Origin: an uncultured Moraxellaceae bacterium
Lineage (GTDB): Bacteria > Pseudomonadota > Gammaproteobacteria > Pseudomonadales > Moraxellaceae
Direction of reading: 5' to 3'
NCBI GenBank assembly: GCA_937928295.1
Contig: CALEYY010000209.1
Coordinates: 1 to 29,971 of the forward strand
DNA: 29,971 nucleotides
Shown here piece by piece: positions 1-10,319 of this stretch (positions are counted from its first letter, which is position 1; each line of letters opens with the position of its first letter). Position numbers and translations under genes: made by a program. A model generated the notes under the pieces. That model saw only the letters and a program-made list of their open reading frames with translations, did no database searches and had not been told where the DNA came from.

Positions 1-541
1 ACATTGTTTGCAGGGTTGTGTGTGCGTTCAGTTTTGCCTGGATTTGCACGGCCAGTGTACGCACGCTTTGGTTGCCGGTATCCACAATGACATGCGCAAC
101 CTCGCGATACAAGGGATCGCGCAGGTGCAGCAGCTCGGCCAGCCGGGCACGCGGGTTAGCCGTTTGCAGCAAAGGCCGGTTCTGGTCGCGCGCGGTGCGT
201 TCCAGCGAGCGCTCCACGGTGGTTTCGAGATAGATCACGGTGCCGCGTTCATGCAGGTGCCGACGATTCTCGGCGCGCATGACCGCCCCACCGCCCGTCG
301 CCAACACCACATGGCGACGCTGCGTCAGCACATCAATCACATGCTCTTCGCGCTGGCGAAAGCCGTCCTCGCCCTCGATATCGAAGATCCAGGGAATGTT
401 GGCCCCGGTGCGCGCCTCGATTTCGTGATCCGAATCAAGGAACTCCCAATGCAGCAGCTCGGCGAGCTGCCGACCAATCGTGGTCTTGCCCGCGCCCATG
501 GGCCCGACCAGATAAATATTGTGAATGTTCGTTGGCAACAT
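1..541 (-). CDS. aroK: Shikimate kinase (3' end cut by window edge)
   Basis: Phosphorylates shikimate with ATP, the fifth step of the chorismate (aromatic amino acid) pathway, in the cytoplasm. Reading from the ATG at 541, 180 codons are open to the window edge with no stop. The start MLPTNIHNIYLVG leads into a P-loop, GPMGAGKTT. It is followed by the shikimate-binding FLDSDHEIE segment, GANIPWIFDIEGEDGFR, and the glycine-rich ATGGGAV motif, all in family order. The usual length is about 172-180 residues, so only the extreme C-terminus is missing. The gene lies immediately downstream of the secretin gene and its first 107 bases overlap that reading frame. aroB would be expected next, outside the window. 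The partner order secretin-aroK is conserved in gammaproteobacteria. Confidence 0.93.
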   Translation of the reverse strand, partial: MLPTNIHNIYLVGPMGAGKTTIGRQLAELLHWEFLDSDHEIEARTGANIPWIFDIEGEDGFRQREEHVIDVLTQRRHVVLATGGGAVMRAENRRHLHERGTVIYLETTVERSLERTARDQNRPLLQTANPRARLAELLHLRDPLYREVAHVIVDTGNQSVRTLAVQIQAKLNAHTTLQTM

Positions 542-1841
542 CTGACTTCTCAGCAACCGGTACTGGCAGCGGGTCGGCATCCGCGACCAGGTGCGGTGTC
601 ACAAAAATGAGTAGCTCCTGCTTGTCCTCACGCACCAAGTCGCGGCGGAACAGGTAGCCCAATAGCGGGATATTACCCAGTACAGGCACCCGACTGACAG
701 TGCGCACGGCCTGAGTTCGAAAAATTCCGCCGAGCATCAAGGTTTGGCCATCGCGCAAACGCACTTGCGTGACCAGATGATTGGTCTCGATCGCCCGCGC
801 GCCATTGCTCTGAAGCTCACCCGGACTGTCATGTTTGAGGTCTAGCTCAAGCAGAACTTGCTCATCGGCACTGACAGACGGCGTGACTTCCAGACTCAGC
901 TCGGCATTGACGAAGCGCGTGGTCGTGGCGCCGCTATGGGTCGTCTCCTGATAGGGAATTTGCTGACCCGATGCAATCACGCCTTTTTGCTGCTCGGCCG
1001 TCATCACGCTGGGGCGCGCCAGAATGTCGCCCTGCCCGGAGGTTTCGAGTGCCGACAATTCAATATCCAGCGCATGGCCGCTCAGGCCCAGCAAGCCATA
1101 GCGCAGCGCCGATACTTCAGCGCCGGGCGCCGTCAACGGCACCTGCCCAGCCCATTGCGGGCCGCTGACCTGCCAGCGCGCCCCTAGCGCCTCCGCCTGC
1201 GTGCGCGAGACCGCCACCAGCCGCGTTTCAACCATGACCTGTCGCGCCGGCCGGTCGAGCACAAGCAGCCATTGCTGCAGCTGCACCAAATGCGCCGGCG
1301 TGTCGGTAACCAGCAAGGTGTTGGTGCGCGCATCCACATCGATGCGTCCGCGCGGGCCGAGCAAGCGCTCGCCGGAAGCCGCGCCCAGCCATTTCGCTAG
1401 GTCGGCGGCACGCGCGTAATGCAAGGCCAGCAAACGCGTTTCCACCGGGATGCCCAGCTCCTGAGCCTGCTGCCACGACAACGCCTGTTTGGCCAAGGCC
1501 GCCGCCTCGTCGGCCGATCCGACCCAGAGCATGTCACGCGTGGCCGACACAGGCACCCGCTGCTCGACCAAACCCCGCGCCTTGATCACCGCCGACAGCG
1601 CCTGGCGCGGCCTGGCCGAGCGCAGATCCAGGCTGACGCGCCCCTGCACGCTGTCCGCGAGCACCATGTCGACATGTGCCGTTTCGGCCAGCTGCAGCAA
1701 GACAGCGCGCAACTCCGCCTCTTTGAAGTTTGTGCTGACGGTGACGGGCGCAGCGCCCAACCAGCCGCTCATCAGCAAGCCCAGCGCCACGCTCTGCAAC
1801 TGCTGAAAACCGCTGTAAAGCCTATTTTTACGCATACCCAT
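435..1841 (-). CDS. pilQ: Short PilQ/HofQ-type outer membrane secretin
   Basis: Predicted outer-membrane secretin ring subunit for a type IV pilus or DNA-uptake machine. The start at 1841 has a GGAAGGA ribosome site. The protein is 468 residues: a signal peptide (about 1-31, ending GAAP), an STN domain (about 36-90), a short secretin N/NolW domain (about 133-195) and a secretin core (about 200-420). The core carries the family signature VPVLGNIPLLGYLF and ends ELLIFVTPHLV. There is no N-terminal AMIN domain, so it is shorter than typical PilQ (about 700 residues) and closer in size to HofQ. The pilMNOP genes normally found between pilQ and mrcA are absent: mrcA begins 137 bases away in the opposite direction. 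The last 36 residues overlap aroK in another frame and do not look conserved. Whether this belongs to pili or only to competence cannot be decided here. Confidence 0.88.
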   Translation of the reverse strand: MGMRKNRLYSGFQQLQSVALGLLMSGWLGAAPVTVSTNFKEAELRAVLLQLAETAHVDMVLADSVQGRVSLDLRSARPRQALSAVIKARGLVEQRVPVSATRDMLWVGSADEAAALAKQALSWQQAQELGIPVETRLLALHYARAADLAKWLGAASGERLLGPRGRIDVDARTNTLLVTDTPAHLVQLQQWLLVLDRPARQVMVETRLVAVSRTQAEALGARWQVSGPQWAGQVPLTAPGAEVSALRYGLLGLSGHALDIELSALETSGQGDILARPSVMTAEQQKGVIASGQQIPYQETTHSGATTTRFVNAELSLEVTPSVSADEQVLLELDLKHDSPGELQSNGARAIETNHLVTQVRLRDGQTLMLGGIFRTQAVRTVSRVPVLGNIPLLGYLFRRDLVREDKQELLIFVTPHLVADADPLPVPVAEKSDVANEHSQYLSGRAHGRGQDHDWSAARRAAALGVP

Positions 1842-1978
1842 GGTTCCTTCCTCGCGAGATGGCGTCCTGCCAGTCCCTATGGTTTAGCAAGTGATCGGCA
1901 TTTACGCAAACACGCAGGCAAGGTCGGCGCGAGCGTCTTATACTGCGCGATCAAGTCCTGTGCAGGGACGATTCACGA

Positions 1979-4444
1979 GTGGCTCGCATGACTGCTGCAG
2001 CAACGCCTTTTCGCCTGATGCGCTGGCTCGGTCTGGCCCTGACCGGCATCACCCTCGGAGCCAGCGGCTCCTACCTCGCGCTCACGCCGCAACTGCCCGA
2101 CATCTCCACGCTCAAGCATGTCGAGTACGAAACGCCGCTGCAGGTACTGACTCGCGACGGCAAGCTGATCAGCGAGTTCGGCGTCAAGCACAGCGTGCCG
2201 CTGAAGTACAAGGAAGTGCCCAAGCCCTTCGTGCAGGCTTTTCTGGCCGCTGAAGACGACCGCTTCTTCGAGCACGACGGCATCGATTACGCCGGCCTCG
2301 GCCGTGCCTTCAGCGAAATTCTGACCAGCGGCAACATCCGTTCGGGCGGCTCGACCATCACCATGCAGGTGGCGAAGAACTACTTCCTCAGCTCGGAGCG
2401 CACTTTCAGCCGCAAATTCACCGAGATCATGCTGGCCAAGCGCATCGAAGATTCGCTGACCAAAGAGGAAATTCTTGAGCTGTATTTGAACAAGATTTAT
2501 CTGGGCCAGCGCGCCTACGGCATTGGTGCCGCCGCCAAGATTTATTACGGTAAGACCGTGCAGCAGCTGACGCTGGCCGAAATGGCGATGATCGCCGGCC
2601 TGCCAAAAGCGCCGTCGAAATACAATCCGGTGAGCAACGCCGAACGCGCACTGATTCGTCGCAACTGGATCATCGGGCGCATGCTCAAGCTCGGCTACAT
2701 CAGCCAGAAAGCGCACGATGCCGCGATTGCCGCCCCGGTCGGGCTGAACTTTCAGGCCAGCCTGCAGGATGTGCAAGCGCCGTGGCTGGCCGAGATGGTG
2801 CGCGAATCGCTGATGGAGCGCTTCGGTAAGGCCGTCTACGATACCGGCTACAAGGTTTACACCACCGTTGATTCGCGCAACCAGAATGCCGCCAGCGCAG
2901 CGGTGATTGCCGGGTTGCTGGCCTATGACCAGCGCCACGGCTGGCGCGGGCCGGAGGGTCATGGCGATGCCGCGGCGCTGCGGCAGTTACGCCGGGTCGG
3001 CAACCTGGAGCCGGCGCGCGTGATCGCGGTGCAGGCGCGCACGGTCAGCGTTGAACTGCGCACGGGCGAAAAAGCCACCATCAACTGGGATGGTCTGCGC
3101 TGGGCCCGCCGCTACATCAATGTCAACAGCATCGGCGCAGCGCCGACCAAAGCCGGCGACATCGTCAAGGTTGACGACTTCGTGCGCTTGCAGGCCGTGG
3201 GCAAGTCCTGGCGCTTGGCGCAAATTCCCGATGTGCAGGGCCAGCTCATCGCCATGAATCCGGAAACCGGGGCTATCGAGGCTATCGTTGGTGGCTTCGA
3301 TTTCACGCAAAGCAAATTCAATCGCGCCGTGCAGAGCTGGCGTCAGGCCGGCTCCACCATCAAGCCACTGATTTACGCCAAGGCGCTGGAGAGCGGCTTC
3401 ACGCCGGTCAGCGTCATTGATGACTCACCGCTGACCTTCGGCGACTGGTCACCAAGCAACTCTGATGGCGAGTTCATGGGCCCGATCACGCTGCGTCGGG
3501 CGCTTTACCTGTCGCGCAATCTGGTCTCAATTCGCCTGCTGCAAGCGGTTGGCGTGAGTGATGCGCGCGAATACCTGAGCCGTTTCAGCCTGGAAAAATC
3601 GCGCATGCCGCAGGATTTGACGCTGGCGCTGGGCTCGGCTGAAGTGCTGCCGATCCAGATGGCCACGGCCTATGCCAGCATCGCCAATGGCGGCCTGCGC
3701 GTGAATCCGTACTTCATCGAGAAGGTCGTGGATCGCAGCGGCAAGGTCGTGTTTCAGGCCGAGCCGAAGCGCGTCTGCCGCCCGTGTGAGCTACCGATGC
3801 CAGCACCGGTGGTCAATGCTGACGGGGTTGCCCAGCCTGCTGAGGTCATTCCTGGCGTCACGCCGCCGGTGAGCGCCGAGCAAAGCGGCAGCATCACTGG
3901 CGACGGCACCAATATTGCGGTCACGCAGCCTGTGCCAGCGGCGTTTGTGCCCGATTATCCGGTCGCGCTGCGCATCATGCGTCCGCGTGCTGCGCGCCAG
4001 ATGTACTCGATTTTGCAGGATGTGATTCAGCACGGCACCGGCCGTGGCGCACTCAGCCTCGGGCGCGCCGATCTGGCCGGCAAAACCGGCACCACCAACG
4101 ATGCCCGCGATGCTTGGTTCGCCGGCTTCAATGCACAGATGGTGGCGGTATCGTGGGTGGGTTTTGACGAGCCGAAGAGCCTGGGCAAGGTCGAATACGG
4201 TGGCTACGCGGCGCTGCCGATCTGGAACCAGTACATGGCCACGGCGCTGCGCGGCATCCCATTCAGCATGCCGCCAACACCGGCTGGGCTGTCGTCGGTG
4301 CGTGTCAATCGGCTCACTGGCCAACAGGCCGATGCGGCTGATCCTGAAGCGATTGACGAGCTGATTCCGGCAGAGCAGGCACCGGCAGCGACACCGCCAG
4401 CCAGCCCGGCAACTGAGCCTGCGCCAAGCGTCGTCATTCCCTGA
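1979..4444 (+). CDS. mrcA: Penicillin-binding protein 1A, bifunctional peptidoglycan synthase
   Basis: Class A PBP that polymerises glycan strands and cross-links peptides on the periplasmic face of the inner membrane. It has 821 residues from the GTG start at 1979, which has AGGGA 10 bases upstream; the ATG at 1988 is an alternative. A membrane anchor lies at about residues 13-33. The glycosyltransferase domain shows AAEDDRFFEHDGID, RSGGSTITMQVAKN and ELYLNKIYLGQ. An OB-like insertion follows, then the transpeptidase with SxxK in GSTIKP (Ser about 459), an SxN as SRN, and KTG in LAGKTGTTND. The C-terminus is proline/alanine-rich. The family is normally about 800-850 residues, so it is complete. 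It is divergent from the secretin gene, as in Pseudomonas and E. coli, and convergent with priA. TATACT at 1939-1944 is a possible -10 box without a good -35. Confidence 0.96.
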   Translation: MARMTAAATPFRLMRWLGLALTGITLGASGSYLALTPQLPDISTLKHVEYETPLQVLTRDGKLISEFGVKHSVPLKYKEVPKPFVQAFLAAEDDRFFEHDGIDYAGLGRAFSEILTSGNIRSGGSTITMQVAKNYFLSSERTFSRKFTEIMLAKRIEDSLTKEEILELYLNKIYLGQRAYGIGAAAKIYYGKTVQQLTLAEMAMIAGLPKAPSKYNPVSNAERALIRRNWIIGRMLKLGYISQKAHDAAIAAPVGLNFQASLQDVQAPWLAEMVRESLMERFGKAVYDTGYKVYTTVDSRNQNAASAAVIAGLLAYDQRHGWRGPEGHGDAAALRQLRRVGNLEPARVIAVQARTVSVELRTGEKATINWDGLRWARRYINVNSIGAAPTKAGDIVKVDDFVRLQAVGKSWRLAQIPDVQGQLIAMNPETGAIEAIVGGFDFTQSKFNRAVQSWRQAGSTIKPLIYAKALESGFTPVSVIDDSPLTFGDWSPSNSDGEFMGPITLRRALYLSRNLVSIRLLQAVGVSDAREYLSRFSLEKSRMPQDLTLALGSAEVLPIQMATAYASIANGGLRVNPYFIEKVVDRSGKVVFQAEPKRVCRPCELPMPAPVVNADGVAQPAEVIPGVTPPVSAEQSGSITGDGTNIAVTQPVPAAFVPDYPVALRIMRPRAARQMYSILQDVIQHGTGRGALSLGRADLAGKTGTTNDARDAWFAGFNAQMVAVSWVGFDEPKSLGKVEYGGYAALPIWNQYMATALRGIPFSMPPTPAGLSSVRVNRLTGQQADAADPEAIDELIPAEQAPAATPPASPATEPAPSVVIP

Positions 4445-4474
4445 TCGTTTAAGCCAGGCCAGACCTGCAGCGAG

Positions 4475-6679
<2,205 letters not shown>

Positions 6680-6750
6680 GGCGGCAAGATTACCATTGCG
6701 CTACTACCACCGCGCTCATGACCGTCACATCCAGGCCGGCAAAAGCCCAC

Positions 6751-6779
6751 TTGGCCAAAAAGCAGACATCTTGTAGAAT
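6751..6779 (+). promoter_or_regulatory. Sigma-70 type promoter for rpmE
   Basis: TTGGCC (6751-6756) and TAGAAT (6774-6779) are separated by exactly 17 bases and match the -35 and -10 consensus at 4 of 6 and 5 of 6 positions. Transcription would begin near 6786, giving a leader of about 160 bases before rpmE. The site lies in the priA-rpmE divergent gap. Confidence 0.6.
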
Positions 6780-6864
6780 CCGCCACCTTGTTGTGCCCCG
6801 CTGGAACGAAGCGACAGTTTCGGTAGGCCAAAAGAATGGTTTGATTTCGTACCTCGGCGTTTGC

Positions 6865-6894
6865 TCTGCCCCGGCCGCATGGCCTTATGGCAGA
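6865..6894 (+). promoter_or_regulatory. Hairpin in the long rpmE leader
   Basis: TCTGCC (6865-6870) pairs with GGCAGA (6889-6894), and inside it GGCC (6873-6876) pairs with GGCC (6881-6884) around a GCAT loop. It sits 53 bases before the rpmE start in an otherwise gene-free leader. Ribosomal protein leaders often hold autoregulatory structures; this role here is inference only. Confidence 0.35.
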
Positions 6895-6947
6895 ACCCAC
6901 GAGGATGGCGAGGTCACCAACCCCGTTCTTAACCAGAGGATTTACTC

Positions 6948-7163
6948 ATGCGCGCCGACATCCATCCGCGTTACGAAGCTGTTGTTGCCACCTGCTCCTG
7001 CGGCAACACCTTCACAACCCGTTCCACCCTGTGCAAAAACTTCCTGATCGATACCTGCTCGGCTTGCCACCCGTTCTACACCGGCACGCAGAAAGTCGTC
7101 GACACCGGCGGTCGTATCGACAAGTTCAAGCAGCGCTTTGGCGCTCGCAGCTTCTCCAAGTAA
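6948..7163 (+). CDS. rpmE: Large-subunit ribosomal protein bL31, zinc-binding form
   Basis: Structural protein of the 50S subunit that helps bridge the two subunits. It has 71 residues, the full family length. The zinc ligands Cys16, Cys18, Cys37 and Cys40 are all present (CSCGN and CSACHPFYTG), which marks the zinc-containing C+ type rather than the zinc-free paralogue made under zinc limitation. The start has AGAGGA six bases upstream. The gene appears monocistronic, with its own promoter at 6751-6779 and an intrinsic terminator just after it. Confidence 0.97.
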   Translation: MRADIHPRYEAVVATCSCGNTFTTRSTLCKNFLIDTCSACHPFYTGTQKVVDTGGRIDKFKQRFGARSFSK

Positions 7164-7200
7164 GCACTTGCAGAGGCCGATCACTGTTACGGTGATCGCA

Positions 7201-7238
7201 AAAAGGCGAAGACTCGGAAACGGGTGTTCGCCTTTTTT
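7201..7238 (+). terminator. Intrinsic terminator after rpmE
   Basis: AAAAGGCGAA (7201-7210) pairs perfectly with TTCGCCTTTT (7227-7236), giving a 10-bp stem with a 16-base loop that runs into a T tract. A second hairpin just before it (CGATCAC 7178-7184 with GTGATCG 7192-7198) may assist. Placed 37 bases after the rpmE stop. Confidence 0.85.
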
Positions 7239-7240
7239 AT

Positions 7241-7249
7241 TGGTACAAT
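7241..7249 (+). promoter_or_regulatory. Extended -10 promoter element for argS
   Basis: TGGTACAAT is an extended -10 (TGn followed by TACAAT at 7244-7249) directly after the rpmE terminator and 61 bases before the argS start. No good -35 is seen at the proper distance, which is tolerated for extended -10 promoters. Confidence 0.45.
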
Positions 7250-7310
7250 CGCGCCCAATTAAAGCGCAGGCGACTGCCTGCTGCGTGCACGACCCGCTTT
7301 GGAATAGACG

Positions 7311-9113
7311 ATGAAGCTTGCTCTCGAACACCTGCTGACCACCGCCCTCGCCTCCCTGCGTGCCGACGGCGTGCTGCCGGCAGATTTCAGCCCGGCCATC
7401 CAGCTCGATCGCACGCGCGACAAGGCGCATGGCGACTGGGCCACCAATCTCGCCCTGGCCAGCGCGAAAGCCGCCGGCCGCAAGCCGCGCGACATTGCCG
7501 AGGCCATCGTGGCCGCGCTGCCGGTCAATGCCATTGTCAGCAAGGTCGAGATTGCCGGCCCCGGCTTCATCAACTTCTTCCTCGCCGGCGCCACCGAATT
7601 TGCCGTGCTCAGCCAGATCTTCGCCGCCGCTGCCGACTTCGGCCGCACACCGCGCCGCAATCAGAAGCTGCAGGTCGAATTCGTCTCGGCCAATCCGACC
7701 TCGTCGCTGCATGTCGGCCACGGTCGCGGTGCTGCCTACGGCATGACCGTGGCCACGCTGCTCGATGCCGTCGGCTACGATGTGCAGCGCGAATACTATG
7801 TGAACGATGCCGGCCGTCAGATGGCCATCCTCGCCACTTCGACCTACCTGCGCTATGTCGAATCGCATCCAGTCGAGTCCGGCATTGCCGCCGGTGCCGC
7901 GTTCGTGTTCCCGAGCAACGGTTATCGCGGCGATTACATCCGCGACATCGCCGCCAGCGTGACCGCCAGCCACGGCGCGACGCTGGTGAAGCCGGTCGCC
8001 GATCTGTTTGCCGGCGTCCCCGCCGATGCCGTCAAGAACGCCGCCGGCGAGGTGATTTCCGGCGACAAGGAAACGCATATCGACGGCCTCATCGCCAACG
8101 CCCGCGCCCTGCTCGGCAGCGACGGCTACGATGTGTTCTTCCGCGCCGCTCTCGACAGCATTCTCAGCGACATCCGCGAAGATCTGGGCGAATTCGGCGT
8201 GCATTACGATGAGTGGTTCTCGGAAAAGACGCTGGAAACCGATGGCTCCATCGAGCGTGCCGTCGCCCGCCTGACCGCCAACGGCCACACCTACGAACAG
8301 GGCGGCGCGATCTGGTTCCGCTCCACCACCTTCGGCGACGACAAGGATCGCGTGCTGGTTCGCGACAACGGCCAGGGCACCTACTTCGCCTCCGATGTGG
8401 CCTATCACCTGAACAAGTTCGAGCGCGGCTTCGACCGCGTGGTGAATATCTGGGGTGCCGACCACCACGGCTACATCATCCGCGTGAAAGCCGCGCTGAC
8501 CGCCCTCGGCCTCGATGCCGGCAAGCTCGACGTGCTGCTGGTGCAGTTCGTGTCGCTCTGGCGTGGCGGCGAGCAGGTGCAGATGTCGTCGCGCTCCGGC
8601 CAGTTCATCCCGCTGCGCGAGCTGCGCGAGGAAGTCGGCAACGATGCCGCGCGCTTCTACTACATCACGCGCAAGAGCGAGCAGCACATCGACTTCGATC
8701 TCGACCTCGCCGTGTCGCAGAGCAAGGACAATCCGGTCTACTACATCCAGTACGCTCACGCCCGCGTCTGCTCGATGCTGGAAAAGCTGGCCACCTTGGG
8801 CTGGACGCTGGATCGCGACGCCGGCCTGGCCGCGCTCGATCGTCTCGACAGCGATGCCGAGCGCGACCTCGCAAAAGCGCTGCAACGCTACCCTGAAGTG
8901 CTGCTGAAAGCCGCTGAAGCCTACGAGCCGCATCAGCTCTCGAACTACCTGAAGGAGTTGGCCAGCCAATTCCACGGCTGGTACAACAGCACCAAGGTAC
9001 TCGTCGATGACGAGCCGCTCCGTCAGGCCCGACTGACGCTCAGCCTCGGCGTGCGGCAGGTCATCGCCAACGGCCTTGGCCTGCTTGGTGTGGCTGCCCC
9101 GGAACGCATGTAA
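7311..9113 (+). CDS. argS: Arginyl-tRNA synthetase
   Basis: Class I aminoacyl-tRNA synthetase that charges tRNA-Arg in the cytoplasm. It has 600 residues, slightly above the usual 560-590. The N-terminal Add1 tRNA-recognition domain covers about residues 1-90 and ends IAGPGFINFF. The catalytic HIGH motif is HVGH at 134-137 in SANPTSSLHVGHGRG. The KMSKS equivalent is MSSRSG at about 425-430, as usual for this enzyme. The C-terminal anticodon-binding domain contains YIQYAHARVCSML and ends near FHGWYNSTKVL. The stop overlaps the next start by one base (TAATG), so it is coupled to the SPOR gene. Confidence 0.97.
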   Translation: MKLALEHLLTTALASLRADGVLPADFSPAIQLDRTRDKAHGDWATNLALASAKAAGRKPRDIAEAIVAALPVNAIVSKVEIAGPGFINFFLAGATEFAVLSQIFAAAADFGRTPRRNQKLQVEFVSANPTSSLHVGHGRGAAYGMTVATLLDAVGYDVQREYYVNDAGRQMAILATSTYLRYVESHPVESGIAAGAAFVFPSNGYRGDYIRDIAASVTASHGATLVKPVADLFAGVPADAVKNAAGEVISGDKETHIDGLIANARALLGSDGYDVFFRAALDSILSDIREDLGEFGVHYDEWFSEKTLETDGSIERAVARLTANGHTYEQGGAIWFRSTTFGDDKDRVLVRDNGQGTYFASDVAYHLNKFERGFDRVVNIWGADHHGYIIRVKAALTALGLDAGKLDVLLVQFVSLWRGGEQVQMSSRSGQFIPLRELREEVGNDAARFYYITRKSEQHIDFDLDLAVSQSKDNPVYYIQYAHARVCSMLEKLATLGWTLDRDAGLAALDRLDSDAERDLAKALQRYPEVLLKAAEAYEPHQLSNYLKELASQFHGWYNSTKVLVDDEPLRQARLTLSLGVRQVIANGLGLLGVAAPERM

Positions 9114-9793
9114 TGAGTCGTCCGAATCCGCCTCGCGGCGCCAGTCGCTCACCACGCCCTGCCGGCAAAGCTGCCAGCACCGGCCGGGGTGGCCGGCGTA
9201 CGACAAAAACCGCCAGCAAAAGCGCACCCGCGAAAAAGCCCGGCATCAAGAAGGGTCGTCTCATCGTCGGCCTGCTGCTGCTCGCCGGCCTCGTCGCGCT
9301 CATCGTGATGCTGATGAAAAAGCCAGCCCCGCCGGTGGCCACTGTGCCGCCGGCCCTGGCCGAAGAGAAAGCCGAGAAGCCAAAACCGGCACCGAAGCCG
9401 GCCGAGCGTTTCGCCTTCTACGAGCTGCTGCCGAACCAGAAAGTGCTGCCCACCCGCAGCGTGGAAACACGCCCGGCTCCGCGCCCCGGCGCGAATACCG
9501 CTGCCGTCAGCGATGGCAGCTTCTGGTTGCAGGCCGGCGCCTTCCGCAGCGCAACCGAGGCCAATGCCCGGCGCTCGGCCATCAGCCAGCTCGGCCTGCC
9601 GGCGCGCGTGCAAAGCCAGCGCGAAGGCGGTGCCACGCTGCAGCGCGTGCTCGTCGGCCCGTTCAATCAAGTCGAGCGCCGCGACCTGGCGCGCACCAAA
9701 CTCGGCGAGGCCGGTCTCGATGCCATCCCGGCCAGCGCGCCTGTTTCCGGCAAATCGCCCGCTCCATCAAAAGCAGAGAGTCGTAACCCATGA
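9113..9793 (+). CDS. SPOR-domain inner membrane protein, FtsN-like
   Basis: Predicted single-pass inner membrane protein with a periplasmic SPOR domain, which binds denuded peptidoglycan at the division septum. It has 226 residues: a basic Arg/Lys/Pro-rich cytoplasmic head (1-48), a transmembrane helix (about 49-68, RLIVGLLLLAGLVALIVML), a Pro/Lys/Ala-rich linker with the FYELLPNQKV motif (about 101-112), and a SPOR domain (about 134-206, beginning FWLQAGAFRS). The argS-SPOR-hslV order is the Pseudomonas arrangement, where the protein is usually called FtsN-like. The gene overlaps argS by one base and hslV by four. Whether it is the essential divisome FtsN or another SPOR protein cannot be settled from sequence. 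Confidence 0.88.
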   Translation: MSRPNPPRGASRSPRPAGKAASTGRGGRRTTKTASKSAPAKKPGIKKGRLIVGLLLLAGLVALIVMLMKKPAPPVATVPPALAEEKAEKPKPAPKPAERFAFYELLPNQKVLPTRSVETRPAPRPGANTAAVSDGSFWLQAGAFRSATEANARRSAISQLGLPARVQSQREGGATLQRVLVGPFNQVERRDLARTKLGEAGLDAIPASAPVSGKSPAPSKAESRNP

Positions 9794-10314
9794 CCACCAT
9801 ATTATCCGTCCGTCGCGGCAACACCGTGGTACTCGGTGGCGATGGCCAGGTCTCGCTCGGCAACACGGTGATGAAGGGTAACGCCCGCAAGGTGCGTCGC
9901 CTCTACAAAGATCAGGTGCTGGCCGGTTTCGCCGGCGGCACGGCCGATGCCTTCACGCTCTTCGATTACTTCGAGGCCAAACTGGAAAAGCACAGCGGTC
10001 ATCTCGTGCGCGCCGCCGTGGAAATGGCCAAGGACTGGCGTACCGATCGCACGCTGCGCCGGCTCGAAGCCCTGCTCGCCGTGGCCGACAAGCATGCCTC
10101 GCTGATCATCACCGGTAGCGGTGATGTGCTGGAGCCGGAGCACGGCATCATCGCCATCGGTTCCGGCGGCAACTACGCGCTGGCCGCCTCGCGCGCACTG
10201 GTCGACCACAGCGAGCTGTCCGCCGAAGAAATTGTCAAATACGGGCTGACGATGGCCGGAGACATCTGCGTCTTCACCAATCATCAGCACACGCTCGAAC
10301 GACTCGACTGGTAA
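9790..10314 (+). CDS. hslV: ATP-dependent protease peptidase subunit HslV
   Basis: Proteolytic core of the HslUV (ClpQY) protease; a threonine protease of the proteasome-beta fold that degrades misfolded and regulatory proteins. It has 174 residues, the full length. After removal of Met1 the catalytic threonine is Thr2, in MTTILSVRRG. Downstream are the conserved GGDGQVSLGNTVMKGNARKV region (about 17-36), GFAGGTADAFTLF and the C-terminal GDICVFTNH. The start overlaps the preceding stop (ATGA). hslU follows five bases later. Confidence 0.97.
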   Translation: MTTILSVRRGNTVVLGGDGQVSLGNTVMKGNARKVRRLYKDQVLAGFAGGTADAFTLFDYFEAKLEKHSGHLVRAAVEMAKDWRTDRTLRRLEALLAVADKHASLIITGSGDVLEPEHGIIAIGSGGNYALAASRALVDHSELSAEEIVKYGLTMAGDICVFTNHQHTLERLDW

Positions 10315-10319
10315 GCCCC

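Noticed and set aside
1973..2962. A 329-codon minus-strand frame over mrcA
   Set aside because: Antisense shadow of the PBP1a transglycosylase region with no recognisable domain.
6942..9227. A 761-codon open frame on the minus strand over argS
   Set aside because: It is antisense to the fully conserved rpmE-argS genes and its predicted protein is low complexity and unlike any family; GC-rich codon bias keeps the frame open.
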